Below are positions 7,565-15,131 of a stretch of DNA of 20,964 bases, in pieces (within the stretch, counting starts at the first letter, position 1; every line of letters starts with the position of its first letter). A model generated the notes under the pieces. It saw nothing but the letters and a program-made list of their open reading frames with translations. It did not search any database and was not told the DNA's origin. Origin of the DNA: JAGXQV01 sp964527565 (GTDB lineage Bacteria > Pseudomonadota > Gammaproteobacteria > Burkholderiales > Sulfuricellaceae); NCBI GenBank assembly GCA_964527565.1, contig CAZGOY010000051.1, positions 1 through 20,964 of the forward strand, in the 5' to 3' direction. Made by a program: the position numbers and the translations under genes.

Positions 7565-8033
7565 ATTTCGCCACCTCGGGAAACCGGCGGATCATTTCCA
7601 CCCCGGCCTGGACGAACTTGTCGCCTTCCTCGGCGAGTTTGTCGTAGGTGAGGAAGCCGAAACGGTGCACGTCGCGCAGTTGCTTGTTGATGACAACCAG
7701 ACGCCCGGCGAGCAGCACCATCTTGCCGAAGCCTTCGTGGCTCATCTTCATCATCGGCGAAACCATCACGCCGGTCTGGCGCTCGATGGCCAGGCCCACG
7801 GCGTTGTAGAACAGCTCCAGGCGCCACAGGATTTCCGGATCGGGGTCGCCGATGATGGGAATTTCCTTGCGTTTTTCCTTATCGATCACATAGGGTTCGA
7901 GCAATTCTGCGTCGCTTTTTCCTTCCCACGCGCCGTAGGCATCCTGGGCGCGCCACTGCTTGACCAGTTCGGCGACGAACAGCGAACCCGGCAACGCCGT
8001 CCCCGGTTTTTTCAACAAGATTGCCTCAGACAT
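7557..8033 (-). CDS. NifX-associated nitrogen fixation protein (DUF269)
   Basis: 158 residues. Recognised by the LFVAELVKQWRAQDAYGAWE region, the PIIGDPDPEILWRLELFYNA segment and the C-terminal GFGKMVLLAGRLVVINKQLR. Members lie next to nifX in most Mo-nitrogenase clusters; their exact role is unknown. The start at 8033 was chosen because GGAGGAAG lies a few bases upstream; the frame begins 18 bases earlier inside nifX. It overlaps the nifX end by 8 bases and the DUF683 gene by 8 bases, a tight translationally coupled trio. Confidence 0.9.
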   Translation of the reverse strand: MSEAILLKKPGTALPGSLFVAELVKQWRAQDAYGAWEGKSDAELLEPYVIDKEKRKEIPIIGDPDPEILWRLELFYNAVGLAIERQTGVMVSPMMKMSHEGFGKMVLLAGRLVVINKQLRDVHRFGFLTYDKLAEEGDKFVQAGVEMIRRFPEVAKYG

Positions 8034-8493
8034 GGCTGACTTCCTCCTCACTGTCGTCGAAATTCAACTTACGTTCGCTGCCTTTCAACAGCGCCTTGCG
8101 CAGCCAGGGCGGCGGGGTGCCTTGCAGGACTTTCTGCAGGCGGTCGAGCAGTTCCGCAATCGGCTCGGGCTGCAATACCTTGACCGGATGCACCTTGGCG
8201 TTGACCACCTTGGCCGCCGCCGAGCCGCCGATGGCAGCAACGTAGATGATGGCGCAATCGCGGATGGCGTCGATCTTCGGCATCAGCTTGTCCTCGGAAC
8301 CGTCTTCCTTGAGGTCGCCGTCGAACTGGATGGCTTCGACGAAACGGTGCCCGCCCGGCGAAACTTCATGGATGGCGAAGTGCCTGGCCCAGCCGAAATG
8401 GGCATCGACGTGCTTCATGTCTTCGGTGGCGAAGGCGACTTTCATGGCGGGTTCTCCTTGGGGGGTATCAGTGACGAGTTTCAAGCGTCTCAT
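8026..8493 (-). CDS. nifX: NifX, cofactor-precursor carrier
   Basis: 155 residues. NifX binds the FeMo-cofactor precursor (NifB-co/VK-cluster) and passes it to or from NifEN. The family core MKVAFATED (17-25) and VDAHFG (29-34) are present, with the AIGGSAAAKVV segment further on. A short N-terminal extension before the core occurs in characterised NifX proteins too, so I kept the first ATG (8493), which overlaps nifN by 26 bases. An alternative start at 8445 (the M of MKVAFA) also has a good AAGGAG site. The acidic C-terminal tail overlaps the start of the DUF269 gene. Confidence 0.93.
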   Translation of the reverse strand: MRRLKLVTDTPQGEPAMKVAFATEDMKHVDAHFGWARHFAIHEVSPGGHRFVEAIQFDGDLKEDGSEDKLMPKIDAIRDCAIIYVAAIGGSAAAKVVNAKVHPVKVLQPEPIAELLDRLQKVLQGTPPPWLRKALLKGSERKLNFDDSEEEVSHV

Positions 8494-9820
8494 GGCGGTC
8501 TCCCGGCAACGCCCATTCGTCGGGATGGGGATGCGGCAGGTGGTCGAGAAACAGGTTGCCGATCTCGAAAATCAGGTCGCGGGTGCCGCGATAGCCGACG
8601 CTCAACTTGTGGGCCGCGCCGAGCCGGTCGAAAGTCGGCAGGCCGTAGCGGTAAAACGGGATGGACAGCCGCTCGGCGGCCTGGCGTCCGTGCGAATGGG
8701 TAATCAGCAGGTCGCAGCCGGCGGCGCGGTTTTCCAGGTCTTCCAGGTCGCCGATCAGCACTTCGGCGGCAGGCAGCTTCTCCAGCAGCGGCGAGGCGGT
8801 GGTGGTCACGGCGGCGGCGATTTCGCAGCCCATTTCGGCGAGGAAGCTGCCGATCTGCCACAGCAAATCCGGCTCCGCGCCCAGCGCCACGGTTTTGCCG
8901 CCGAAATGGAAATGCCCGTCCAGCATGGCGTCCACCAGCTGGCTGCGCTGGCGGCGGTATTTGGCGGGTACTTCGTTGAGGCTCACTTCGGCGAGGAAAC
9001 CCAGGAGTTCGTCGTTGGCCGCCAGCCCGGTGAGCCGGTCGAACAGGCGGTAGGGCACGCCGGTCCTGGCCTGCAAGGCTTCCGCCGCATCGCGCATCTG
9101 TTCGCCGATGGCAAGGGTGATCGCCGAACCGCCCATGGCGCGGATGTCGCTCGCTTTCGCCCCGCCGAGGGTGGTGGGCAGGAAAGTTTCCGGGATATGG
9201 CCGTCCAGCGAACCCGACAGGTCGGGGGCGATGATGGGGAACAGGCCGAAGGATTCGATGATTTCGCGCAGTTCCTCGATGTCGGCGACGGAGAGGTGGC
9301 AGCCCGGCAGCACGTTGACCTGCCAGGCGGTGCGCGGACGCGGCTCGCATAGCGCCTCTACGATGGCCTTCACCGCCTTGCCCCAGCCGTCCTGGAAGGC
9401 GCCGCTGTAATCGGGTGTGGGCACGAACACCAGCGCGGTGTCGGCCATCTCGGGATGGCGGCTGCGGATCAGCTTGAGATAGCCCTCCACATCGTCGCCC
9501 TTGGTTTCGGTCAGCCCCGTCGAGCAGATACCGATCACTTCCGGCTGGGCGCGCTTGTATATGTTGACGATGGCCTGTTCGAGGTTGTCCAGCCCGCCGA
9601 GGATGGTGGTCACCTCGTTCATCGCCGAGGTTTGCAGCGGGATGGTCTCGCGGAAATGACGCACGAACAGCACCAGCCCGAACGCCGTGCAACCCTGCGA
9701 ACCGTGCAGCAGCGGCATGCACTTGTCCAGCCCGAGGAAGGCCAGCGCCGCGCCGATGGGCTGGCTCATCTTGAGCGGGTTGACCGCGCAGGATTTCCTG
9801 GATGTGGTTACGCTCGCCAT
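8468..9820 (-). CDS. nifN: NifN, FeMo-cofactor scaffold beta subunit
   Basis: 450 residues. With NifE it forms the NifEN scaffold on which the cofactor is completed. The N-terminal KSCAVNPLKMSQPIGAALAF and HGSQGCTAFGLVL segments are typical; Cys44 in GSQGC corresponds to the Azotobacter NifN Cys44 ligand of the permanent [4Fe-4S] cluster. It starts 10 bases after the nifE stop with AGGAGAAGG as ribosome site. The C-terminus overlaps nifX. Confidence 0.96.
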   Translation of the reverse strand: MASVTTSRKSCAVNPLKMSQPIGAALAFLGLDKCMPLLHGSQGCTAFGLVLFVRHFRETIPLQTSAMNEVTTILGGLDNLEQAIVNIYKRAQPEVIGICSTGLTETKGDDVEGYLKLIRSRHPEMADTALVFVPTPDYSGAFQDGWGKAVKAIVEALCEPRPRTAWQVNVLPGCHLSVADIEELREIIESFGLFPIIAPDLSGSLDGHIPETFLPTTLGGAKASDIRAMGGSAITLAIGEQMRDAAEALQARTGVPYRLFDRLTGLAANDELLGFLAEVSLNEVPAKYRRQRSQLVDAMLDGHFHFGGKTVALGAEPDLLWQIGSFLAEMGCEIAAAVTTTASPLLEKLPAAEVLIGDLEDLENRAAGCDLLITHSHGRQAAERLSIPFYRYGLPTFDRLGAAHKLSVGYRGTRDLIFEIGNLFLDHLPHPHPDEWALPGDRHETLETRH

Positions 9821-9830
9821 CGTCCTTCTC

Positions 9831-11213
9831 CTATTCGTCCCACGGCGCCGGTTTTTTCACCTGCGCCCAGATCGGGTTGTAGATCGCCCGCTCGATTTCC
9901 TTGACCAGGTTGACCATGCCTTCGTAGCCGGCGTAGGCGACGTGGCGCTCCTGGTTGATGTCCAGCCAGGGCGTCTTGGCCTTCAGCGCGACAAACTGCG
10001 AGCGTCCGCCGGAGAGCATGATGTCGGCGCGGGCCTCCTTGAGCAGCTTGTACATCTCGCGCGGCGGCATTTCGTCGAACAGGTGGGCGTCGGTGCCCAT
10101 GATTTCGGTGGCGCGCTCGCGGTCTTCCTGGGTCGATTTGCGCATCGAGGTGCCGGTGATGACCATGCCCACCTCTTGCAGGGCGGAGACTACCGACCAG
10201 GATTTCACTCCGCCGGTGAACAGCAATACGCGTTTTCCTTTGAGACGTTCCTTGTAGCGGGCCAGGCGTTCCCAGGCGCGTGCTTCCTCGCTTTTAATCA
10301 GCGCTTCGGTGCGTGCCAGCAATTCGTCCGGCGCGCCTTTCTGCACCAGCAGCTTGGCGATTTGGCGCAGCGATTCGCTGGTGTCGGAAACGCCGTAGAA
10401 CGACCCTTCGAAATAGGGGATGCCCCAGCGTTCTTCGAGTTTGCGCGCCACGTTGATCATCGCTTTCGAACACACCATCATCGCCGCCTTGGCGCGGTGG
10501 GCGCAGGCGATGTCGTGGTAGCGCGCGTCGCCGGAAATGTTGGCGAGGATGCGGATGCCCAGTTCGTCCAAGAGCGGCTTGACCGCCCACAAATCGCCGG
10601 CCACGTTGAATTCGGCGATGATCACGATATCGTAGGGCGTGGTGGTTTCCGGCTCCTCGGTGCCGATCACGTAATCCAGCAGAGCCTCGCCGGCCAGCTT
10701 GGCGCCGAGGTTCTTGCTGCCGGCGAAGCCCGGCACGTTGATGGGCACGACGGGCTTGCCGAACTTCTCGCGCGCCGCCCGGCACACCGCCTCGATGTCG
10801 TCGCCGATCATCGCCGGCACGCAGGTCTGGTAGACGAAGATCGCGGGCGGATCGTGCTTCTCGATGATTTCGCGGATCGCCTTGAAGAGCTTTTTCTCCG
10901 CGCCGTAGATCACGTCCAGCTCGTTCATGTCGGTGGTGAAGCCGGTGCGATAGAGTAGCGGGCCGGACGACAGCGCGTGGCGGTTGTCCCAGGAATTGCC
11001 CTCGCAGGCGATGGGGCCGTGGATCAGGTGCGCCACGTCGGTGATCGGTTGCAACGAAATCTTGGCGCCGTCGAAAGCGCAGCCGCCCGCCGCCGCGCCG
11101 GGCGTCAAAGGCTTGGCGCAGCCTTTCTTGCGGTCTTTGGCGTCCTTGGCCTGGTTCTTGCCGCAGGCCGGTTCTTCCATAACGCTTTCGATGCGATTTT
11201 TCAGTGCGCTCAT
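9831..11213 (-). CDS. nifE: NifE, FeMo-cofactor scaffold alpha subunit
   Basis: 460 residues. First gene of the operon and partner of NifN. Cys45, Cys70 (in GPIACEGNSW) and Cys131 (in YQTCVPAMIGDD) have nearly the spacing of the three Azotobacter NifE ligands of the permanent [4Fe-4S] cluster. Cys248 in MMVCSKAMIN is the likely counterpart of the precursor-binding cysteine. It has NifE features such as GDARYHDIACAHRA and TGTSMRKSTQEDRE. A consensus sigma-54 promoter lies 40-55 bases upstream of the ATG, so expression should depend on NifA and RpoN. The ribosome site is weak. Confidence 0.97.
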   Translation of the reverse strand: MSALKNRIESVMEEPACGKNQAKDAKDRKKGCAKPLTPGAAAGGCAFDGAKISLQPITDVAHLIHGPIACEGNSWDNRHALSSGPLLYRTGFTTDMNELDVIYGAEKKLFKAIREIIEKHDPPAIFVYQTCVPAMIGDDIEAVCRAAREKFGKPVVPINVPGFAGSKNLGAKLAGEALLDYVIGTEEPETTTPYDIVIIAEFNVAGDLWAVKPLLDELGIRILANISGDARYHDIACAHRAKAAMMVCSKAMINVARKLEERWGIPYFEGSFYGVSDTSESLRQIAKLLVQKGAPDELLARTEALIKSEEARAWERLARYKERLKGKRVLLFTGGVKSWSVVSALQEVGMVITGTSMRKSTQEDRERATEIMGTDAHLFDEMPPREMYKLLKEARADIMLSGGRSQFVALKAKTPWLDINQERHVAYAGYEGMVNLVKEIERAIYNPIWAQVKKPAPWDE

Positions 11214-11253
11214 TGCGGCAGTTCCGACAAAGGTGACTCTTGCCGGGAGCTAC

Positions 11254-11269
11254 TGCAATCCCCGTGCCA
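11254..11269 (-). promoter_or_regulatory. Sigma-54 (-24/-12) promoter of nifE
   Basis: On the minus strand the sequence reads TGGCACGGGGATTGCA. This matches the RpoN consensus TGGCACG-N4-TTGCA exactly, with GG and GC elements separated by 10 bp. Transcription would start near 11243, about 30 bases before nifE. Such promoters require an activator ATPase, here presumably NifA. Confidence 0.93.
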
Positions 11270-11330
11270 CCTCCACACAACCAGAAAAAACCTTTACCGT
11301 ACATTGCGTTAGAAAATCACACAAAATCCC

Positions 11331-11366
11331 TTGTCGGATTTGCTCAAGCGAATTGTCGGGTTTGCT
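11331..11366. promoter_or_regulatory. Paired direct repeat, candidate activator site for nifE
   Basis: TTGTCGGATTTGCT (11331-11344) recurs as TTGTCGGGTTTGCT (11353-11366): 13 of 14 bases identical, 22 bp apart, about two helical turns. It sits roughly 90-125 bp upstream of the predicted nifE transcription start, the usual distance for NifA upstream activator sites. The second copy contains TGT-N10-ACC (11354-11369), one base off the NifA site TGT-N10-ACA; the first reads TGT-N10-CAA. Confidence 0.45.
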
Positions 11367-11443
11367 ACCAGGTTTCCGGGGGAACGCATCGACCTGGCAC
11401 GGCAAAAAAGCGATCCGCGCCGGACATCAAGCGAAATTCTGGC

Positions 11444-11457
11444 ATGATTTTTATCAT
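11444..11457 (+). promoter_or_regulatory. FNR/Anr-like palindrome upstream of cytochrome c gene
   Basis: ATGAT-TTTT-ATCAT is a perfect palindrome keeping the TGAT-N4-ATCA core of the FNR box TTGAT-N4-ATCAA, with both outer bases changed. It lies about 58 bases before the cytochrome ATG and 175 bases upstream of the nifE promoter, so it could give oxygen control to either direction. A TAAAAT at 11471-11476 is a possible -10 element, though its spacing from the box is not the classical one. Confidence 0.4.
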
Positions 11458-11514
11458 CCCCGCATTGGTGTAAAATCTTTCAGGTTAAGCCAACTACCAG
11501 ACCGAGAACCCAAC

Positions 11515-12159
11515 ATGAACCTACGCTCATCCGCTCGCCCCTATGCTCGCCTCTATGGCGCCCTCTCCATCCTGACCACGGCCCTGCTGGTCCTTCCGCC
11601 GGTCGCACAGGCAACCAGCACGCCGGACCGCAGCGGCAAGGAAGTCGTCGAAACCACCTGCATCACCTGCCATGGCCCCGGCAAGGACGGCGCCCCGCGC
11701 ATCGGCAACCAGGCCGAATGGTCGAAGCACGCCGCGCAGGGCCTGAAAGCCATGACCGCCAACGCGATTACCGGCGTCCGCAAAATGCCCGCCCATGGCG
11801 GACAGGGAACCCTGACCGACCTGGAAATCAGCCGCGCGGTCGCCTACATGGTTAGCGAAGGCACCGCCGCCGACCCCAAGACGCCATATAGTTCGCCGCA
11901 ACAGTGGAGCGGCGAGCAGATCGTCCAGGCGCGTTGCGGAAACTGCCATTCCACCGGACAGGGCGGTGCGCCGCGCACAGGCAATCTGGGCGAGTGGGTG
12001 CCGCGCCTGAAGGGCGGCCTGGACAACCTCGTCAAGTCTTCCATCCGTGGACACAATTCCATGCCCGCACGCGGCGGCCTCGACAACCTGAGCGACGCCG
12101 ACATGAAGGCCGCCATCTCCTACATGGCCAACCTGACGCCTCCCAGCGGCAAGAAATAA
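11515..12159 (+). CDS. Periplasmic diheme cytochrome c (cytochrome c5-like)
   Basis: 214 residues with two class I cytochrome domains. The N-terminus is a Sec signal peptide with a likely cut after VAQA near residue 36. Heme motifs are CITCH (Cys49, Cys52, His53) and CGNCH (Cys141, Cys144, His145). Each domain carries a likely axial methionine in a KMPAHGG or SMPARGG segment. The halves are clearly homologous (GKDGAPRIGNQAEW against GQGGAPRTGNLGEW), pointing to internal duplication. It would carry electrons in the periplasm in respiration. The start at 11515 was chosen because the signal peptide begins there; the frame is open further upstream through the regulatory region. Divergent from nifE. 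Confidence 0.92.
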   Translation: MNLRSSARPYARLYGALSILTTALLVLPPVAQATSTPDRSGKEVVETTCITCHGPGKDGAPRIGNQAEWSKHAAQGLKAMTANAITGVRKMPAHGGQGTLTDLEISRAVAYMVSEGTAADPKTPYSSPQQWSGEQIVQARCGNCHSTGQGGAPRTGNLGEWVPRLKGGLDNLVKSSIRGHNSMPARGGLDNLSDADMKAAISYMANLTPPSGKK

Positions 12160-12184
12160 ATTTCGCGCATTCGGATCGCACGCC

Positions 12185-12460
12185 ATGAAAACGCTCCACA
12201 TTGACAATGCCGCCGCCGATTTCAGCGCCGCCATGCGGCTTGCCCGCGACACCGCCGACCGCGAACTTGGCGAAAACATGCTGCTTTCCTGGTACGACCG
12301 CGAACGCGACCTGGAATCCCCGCGCGGCGCCAGCGAATGTCACGAAGGCTGCCCGGTGAAGGGCTACTGGGATTACGCGCAGAACCGCGGCGGCACGCTG
12401 GCGGTGAATATCGACCAGGGGCGCTTCGTGTTCTGCTTTCAGCCGCTGGAAGCGGTGTAG
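12185..12460 (+). CDS. Conserved small hypothetical protein with ECHEGCP motif
   Basis: 91 residues, starting 25 bases after the cytochrome gene and probably co-transcribed. Notable segments are SWYDRERDLESPRGASECHE, then GCPVKGYWDYAQNRGG and the C-terminal NIDQGRFVFCFQPL. The Cys-His-x2-Cys arrangement (CHEGC) and the conserved-looking glycines suggest a metal or redox role, but I cannot name a family with certainty; it resembles small DUF-type proteins of anaerobes. No signal peptide or membrane segment is seen, so it should be cytoplasmic. Confidence 0.75.
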   Translation: MKTLHIDNAAADFSAAMRLARDTADRELGENMLLSWYDRERDLESPRGASECHEGCPVKGYWDYAQNRGGTLAVNIDQGRFVFCFQPLEAV

Positions 12461-12559
12461 TCTGCCGGTAACCGCAGCCGGCACAATCCGCCTTTGTCCG
12501 GGAAGGGGTTTCCAGTAGAGTATCGGGTTTGGCAATACCCATTCAAATACCGCCAGCCC

Positions 12560-13119
12560 ATGTTTGAACAAGCTTTCAAGAATATCGACGCTGACCTGCG
12601 CAACGAAGCGGGTTGCACCACGGAACTCGATTACACCGAGCAGACATCCTGGCTGCTGTTCCTCAAGTACCTCGACGGGCTGGAGCAGGACAAAGCTCGG
12701 TGAGCCTGCGCAAGCTGCTGCTGGAGTCGTGCAACCTGCACACCGTCCTCGACTGCCCCGGCGGCACGTTTCAGGGCGCGGGCGTCAAGACCGTGGTGCT
12801 GTTCTTCGAGAAGGGAACGCCAACGCGCAAGGTCTGGTACTACCAGCTCGCCCCCGGCCGCAACCTGGGCAAGACCAACCCGCTCAACGACGATGATCTG
12901 GCCGAGTTTGTCGAATTGCAAAAAACCCAGGCCGACTCGCCGAAAAGCTGGAGCGTCGATGCCGCAACGATTGATAACGCGACCTACGACCTCTCGGTGA
13001 AGAACCCCAACGGCGGCGAAGCAGTCATTCACCGCAGCCCTCAGGAAATCATGGACGAGATCGCCGCGCTGGATGCCGAGAGCGCGGAGGTGCTGGCGAG
13101 TATTCGGAGCCTGCTATGA
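12560..13119 (+). pseudogene. hsdM: HsdM, type I methyltransferase subunit, large internal deletion
   Basis: The first 46 codons (12560-12697) read as a typical HsdM N-terminus: FEQAFKNIDADLRNEAGC followed by EQTSWLLFLKYLDGLEQDKA. That frame stops at 12703. From about 12704, in another frame, the HsdM C-terminal region resumes at SLRKLLLESCNLHTVLDCPG and continues to 13119. Roughly the central 280-300 residues are missing compared with the usual length of about 480-530, including the SAM-binding and NPPF/NPPY catalytic motifs. The product cannot methylate DNA. Its end overlaps the next gene as ATGA, so the operon arrangement survives. Confidence 0.88.
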
Positions 13120-13748
13120 AACGTTCTGGCGTCACCCCGAAGAGCGAAGACAATCTCTACCGGCACATCCGCGAACTGGTCATTGCAGCGCGGCAGACGG
13201 TTGCCCGGGGTGTGGACCTGGTACAGGTGCGGACCAACTTCGAGATCGGCCGGCACATTGTCGACCATGAGCAGCAAGGCGAGCATCGTGCGGCGTATGG
13301 AAGAGAGGTCATCAAGCAGTTGGCGGAGCGACTGGCCAGCGAATTTGGTGATGGCTTTTCCGCCCGCAACCTGGCGTCGATGCGCACGTTTTTCCTGTGC
13401 TATTCAGATCGGTGTCCAAATTTGCAGACGCTGTCTGCCAAATCACCCGCCCCGGCCACATCCATCGATCTCGTCGAATTCGACGGGATTAAAAAAGTAG
13501 CCTGCCTCAATAGTTTTTCCCTGACCCCCAAGCAATGGATTGAACGCACCGGCGAGATCGGGATCATTTCCAAAGCTGGCCGATATGGCGGCACCTATGC
13601 CCACAAAGACATTGCCTTCGAATTCGCCGCCTGGGTGTCGGTCGAATTACGCCAGTTGAACCAGATTGTGATTGGGCAACTGCGGATTCTTGCGGATGCG
13701 GGGAACTTGCCGGCATTGGCGGCGGGTAAAGCGGACGAGATGCGATGA
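13116..13748 (+). CDS. Chimeric protein: DUF1016 N-terminal domain joined to KilA-N-type C-terminal region
   Basis: 210 residues in one frame. Residues about 10-110 resemble the DUF1016 (YhcG-type) N-terminal domain: LVQVRTNFEIGRHIVDHEQQ, then GFSARNLASMRTFFL and LQTLSAKS. Residues about 118-177 instead match the second half of KilA-N-domain proteins: EFDGIKK, SFSLTPKQWIERTGEIGIIS, KAGRYGGTYAHKDIAFEFAA. After residue 177 the KilA-N pattern (normally FKLYLIKEFQ) is lost and an unrelated-looking LRQLNQIVIGQLRILADAGN tail follows. Such genes are often accessory ORFs inside hsd loci. ATGA overlaps join it to hsdM upstream and hsdS downstream. I read it as an in-frame deletion fusion of two former neighbours; a natural two-domain protein is less likely but not excluded. 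Confidence 0.7.
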   Translation: MKRSGVTPKSEDNLYRHIRELVIAARQTVARGVDLVQVRTNFEIGRHIVDHEQQGEHRAAYGREVIKQLAERLASEFGDGFSARNLASMRTFFLCYSDRCPNLQTLSAKSPAPATSIDLVEFDGIKKVACLNSFSLTPKQWIERTGEIGIISKAGRYGGTYAHKDIAFEFAAWVSVELRQLNQIVIGQLRILADAGNLPALAAGKADEMR

Positions 13749-14872
13749 AGGCGGAGTGGCAGGCCAAACCGTTCGAGGGCTGCATCGAGAAGGTCACCTA
13801 TACGACCAAGATTCAGCGCAAGGACTTCCTGGATGCCGGTACTTTCCCGGTCGTATCGCAAGAGGATGCCTTCATCAACGGTCATTGGGACGGCGAGGAG
13901 GATGTTTTTCGAGTTGAAACGCCACTTGTGGTCTTTGGTGACCACACCAAGGTTCTGAAGTACGTCGATTTTGATTTTGTCCTTGGAGCAGATGGCGTCA
14001 AGCTGTTGCTGCCGAAAGAGTTTCTTGTTCCGAAGTTCTTCTACTACCAGTTGCAGACCGCAAAACTTGAATCCCTTGGGTATGCACGGCATTACAAGCT
14101 GCTCAAGGAATTGGATATCAATTACCCCAACAGAACCGAACAGCACCGCATCGTCGCCATCCTCGACGAAGCCTTCGACGGCATCGCCACCGCCAAAGCC
14201 AACGCCGAAAAGAACCTCCAGAACGCCCGCGCCTTGTTTGAAAGCTACCTGCAATCCGTTTTCACGGAGCGGGGTGATGGGTGGGTGGAGAAGCGACTGC
14301 AAGACGTTTGCGAGAAGATCACGGACGGAACCCATCAGACGCCAAAGTACTTTGATGAAGGCGTGGTCTTTCTGTCGTCAAGAAACGTGACAAGTGGAAA
14401 GATCGACTGGGACAACATCAAGTACATCGACACAAAGCAGCATCTTGAAATGCACAAACGTGTTGCGCCACGGGTTGGTGACATTCTTTTGGCAAAGAAT
14501 GGAACAACAGGCGTAGCGGCAATCGTAGATCGGGATGTGGTATTCGACATTTACGTCAGTCTTGCTTTGCTTCGGTCTCTTGGCGAAGTGCAGCCACAGC
14601 TCTTGCTGTACTTCATAAACTCACCTGCCGCGAAGCATCAATTCAACAAAAGGTTAAAAGGCGTCGGCGTTCCGAACCTTCATTTGCAAGAGATTCGGGA
14701 GGTAGTGATTGGCTTTCCACGCGACCTGAACAAGCAGGACGAAATCGTTGATCAGTTGGATTTGTTGGGCACCGAAGTTTGTCGCCTCGAATCCCTCTAC
14801 CAGCAAAAGCTGGCCGCCCTCGACGATCTGAAAAAATCCCTCCTGCACCAAGCCTTCTCCGGCCAACTCTAG
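13745..14872 (+). CDS. hsdS: HsdS, type I restriction-modification specificity subunit
   Basis: 375 residues, a little short but with all parts present. Target recognition domain 1 spans about residues 1-128. The central conserved helix begins NRTEQHRIVAILDEAFDGIA. Target recognition domain 2 (about 185-325) starts GWVEKRLQDVCEKITDGTHQ. The C-terminal conserved helix ends QQKLAALDDLKKSLLHQAF and SGQL. HsdS chooses the bipartite DNA target for the HsdM/HsdR complex. The start overlaps the preceding stop as ATGA. The TRD2 part is distinctly lower in GC than its surroundings, as is common for exchanged recognition domains. Both partners in this locus are broken, so it is an orphan unless it works with HsdM elsewhere. 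Confidence 0.92.
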   Translation: MKAEWQAKPFEGCIEKVTYTTKIQRKDFLDAGTFPVVSQEDAFINGHWDGEEDVFRVETPLVVFGDHTKVLKYVDFDFVLGADGVKLLLPKEFLVPKFFYYQLQTAKLESLGYARHYKLLKELDINYPNRTEQHRIVAILDEAFDGIATAKANAEKNLQNARALFESYLQSVFTERGDGWVEKRLQDVCEKITDGTHQTPKYFDEGVVFLSSRNVTSGKIDWDNIKYIDTKQHLEMHKRVAPRVGDILLAKNGTTGVAAIVDRDVVFDIYVSLALLRSLGEVQPQLLLYFINSPAAKHQFNKRLKGVGVPNLHLQEIREVVIGFPRDLNKQDEIVDQLDLLGTEVCRLESLYQQKLAALDDLKKSLLHQAFSGQL

Positions 14873-14882
14873 GAAATACGCC

Positions 14883-15131
14883 ATGTCCATTCAGCCCGCC
14901 TTTTTCGAGACTCAAGTCATCCGCCGCGTCTATGACGAGGAAACCGAAACCTGGTGGTTCTCTGTAGTCGACATCATGCAGGTGCTGACCCAACAGCCGG
15001 ACTACCAAACGGCACGCAAATACTGGAACAAGTTAAAAGAGCGTCTTGCCAAGGAAGGCAGTCAGTCGGTGACAGATTGTCACCGACTGAAATTGACCGC
15101 AAGGACTATTTCACGATCTACGACTTCGTGA
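14883..15131 (+). pseudogene. BRO-N domain (phage antirepressor-like) fragment
   Basis: 82 codons. The segment FFETQVIRRVYDEETETWWF, then SVVDIMQVLTQQPDYQTARK, then YWNKLKERLAKEGSQ matches the start of BRO-N domain proteins that often occur inside hsd loci. Family resemblance ends at about HRLKLTA (15099), after which the frame continues into out-of-frame hsdR sequence and stops. The usual remainder of the protein is absent. It starts 10 bases after hsdS. Confidence 0.8.

Noticed and set aside
11393..11412. A second sigma-54 promoter on the plus strand (CTGGCACGGCAAAAAAGC)
   Set aside because: TGGCACG matches the -24 element, but the base pairs at the -12 position do not contain the required GC; the resemblance is partial only.
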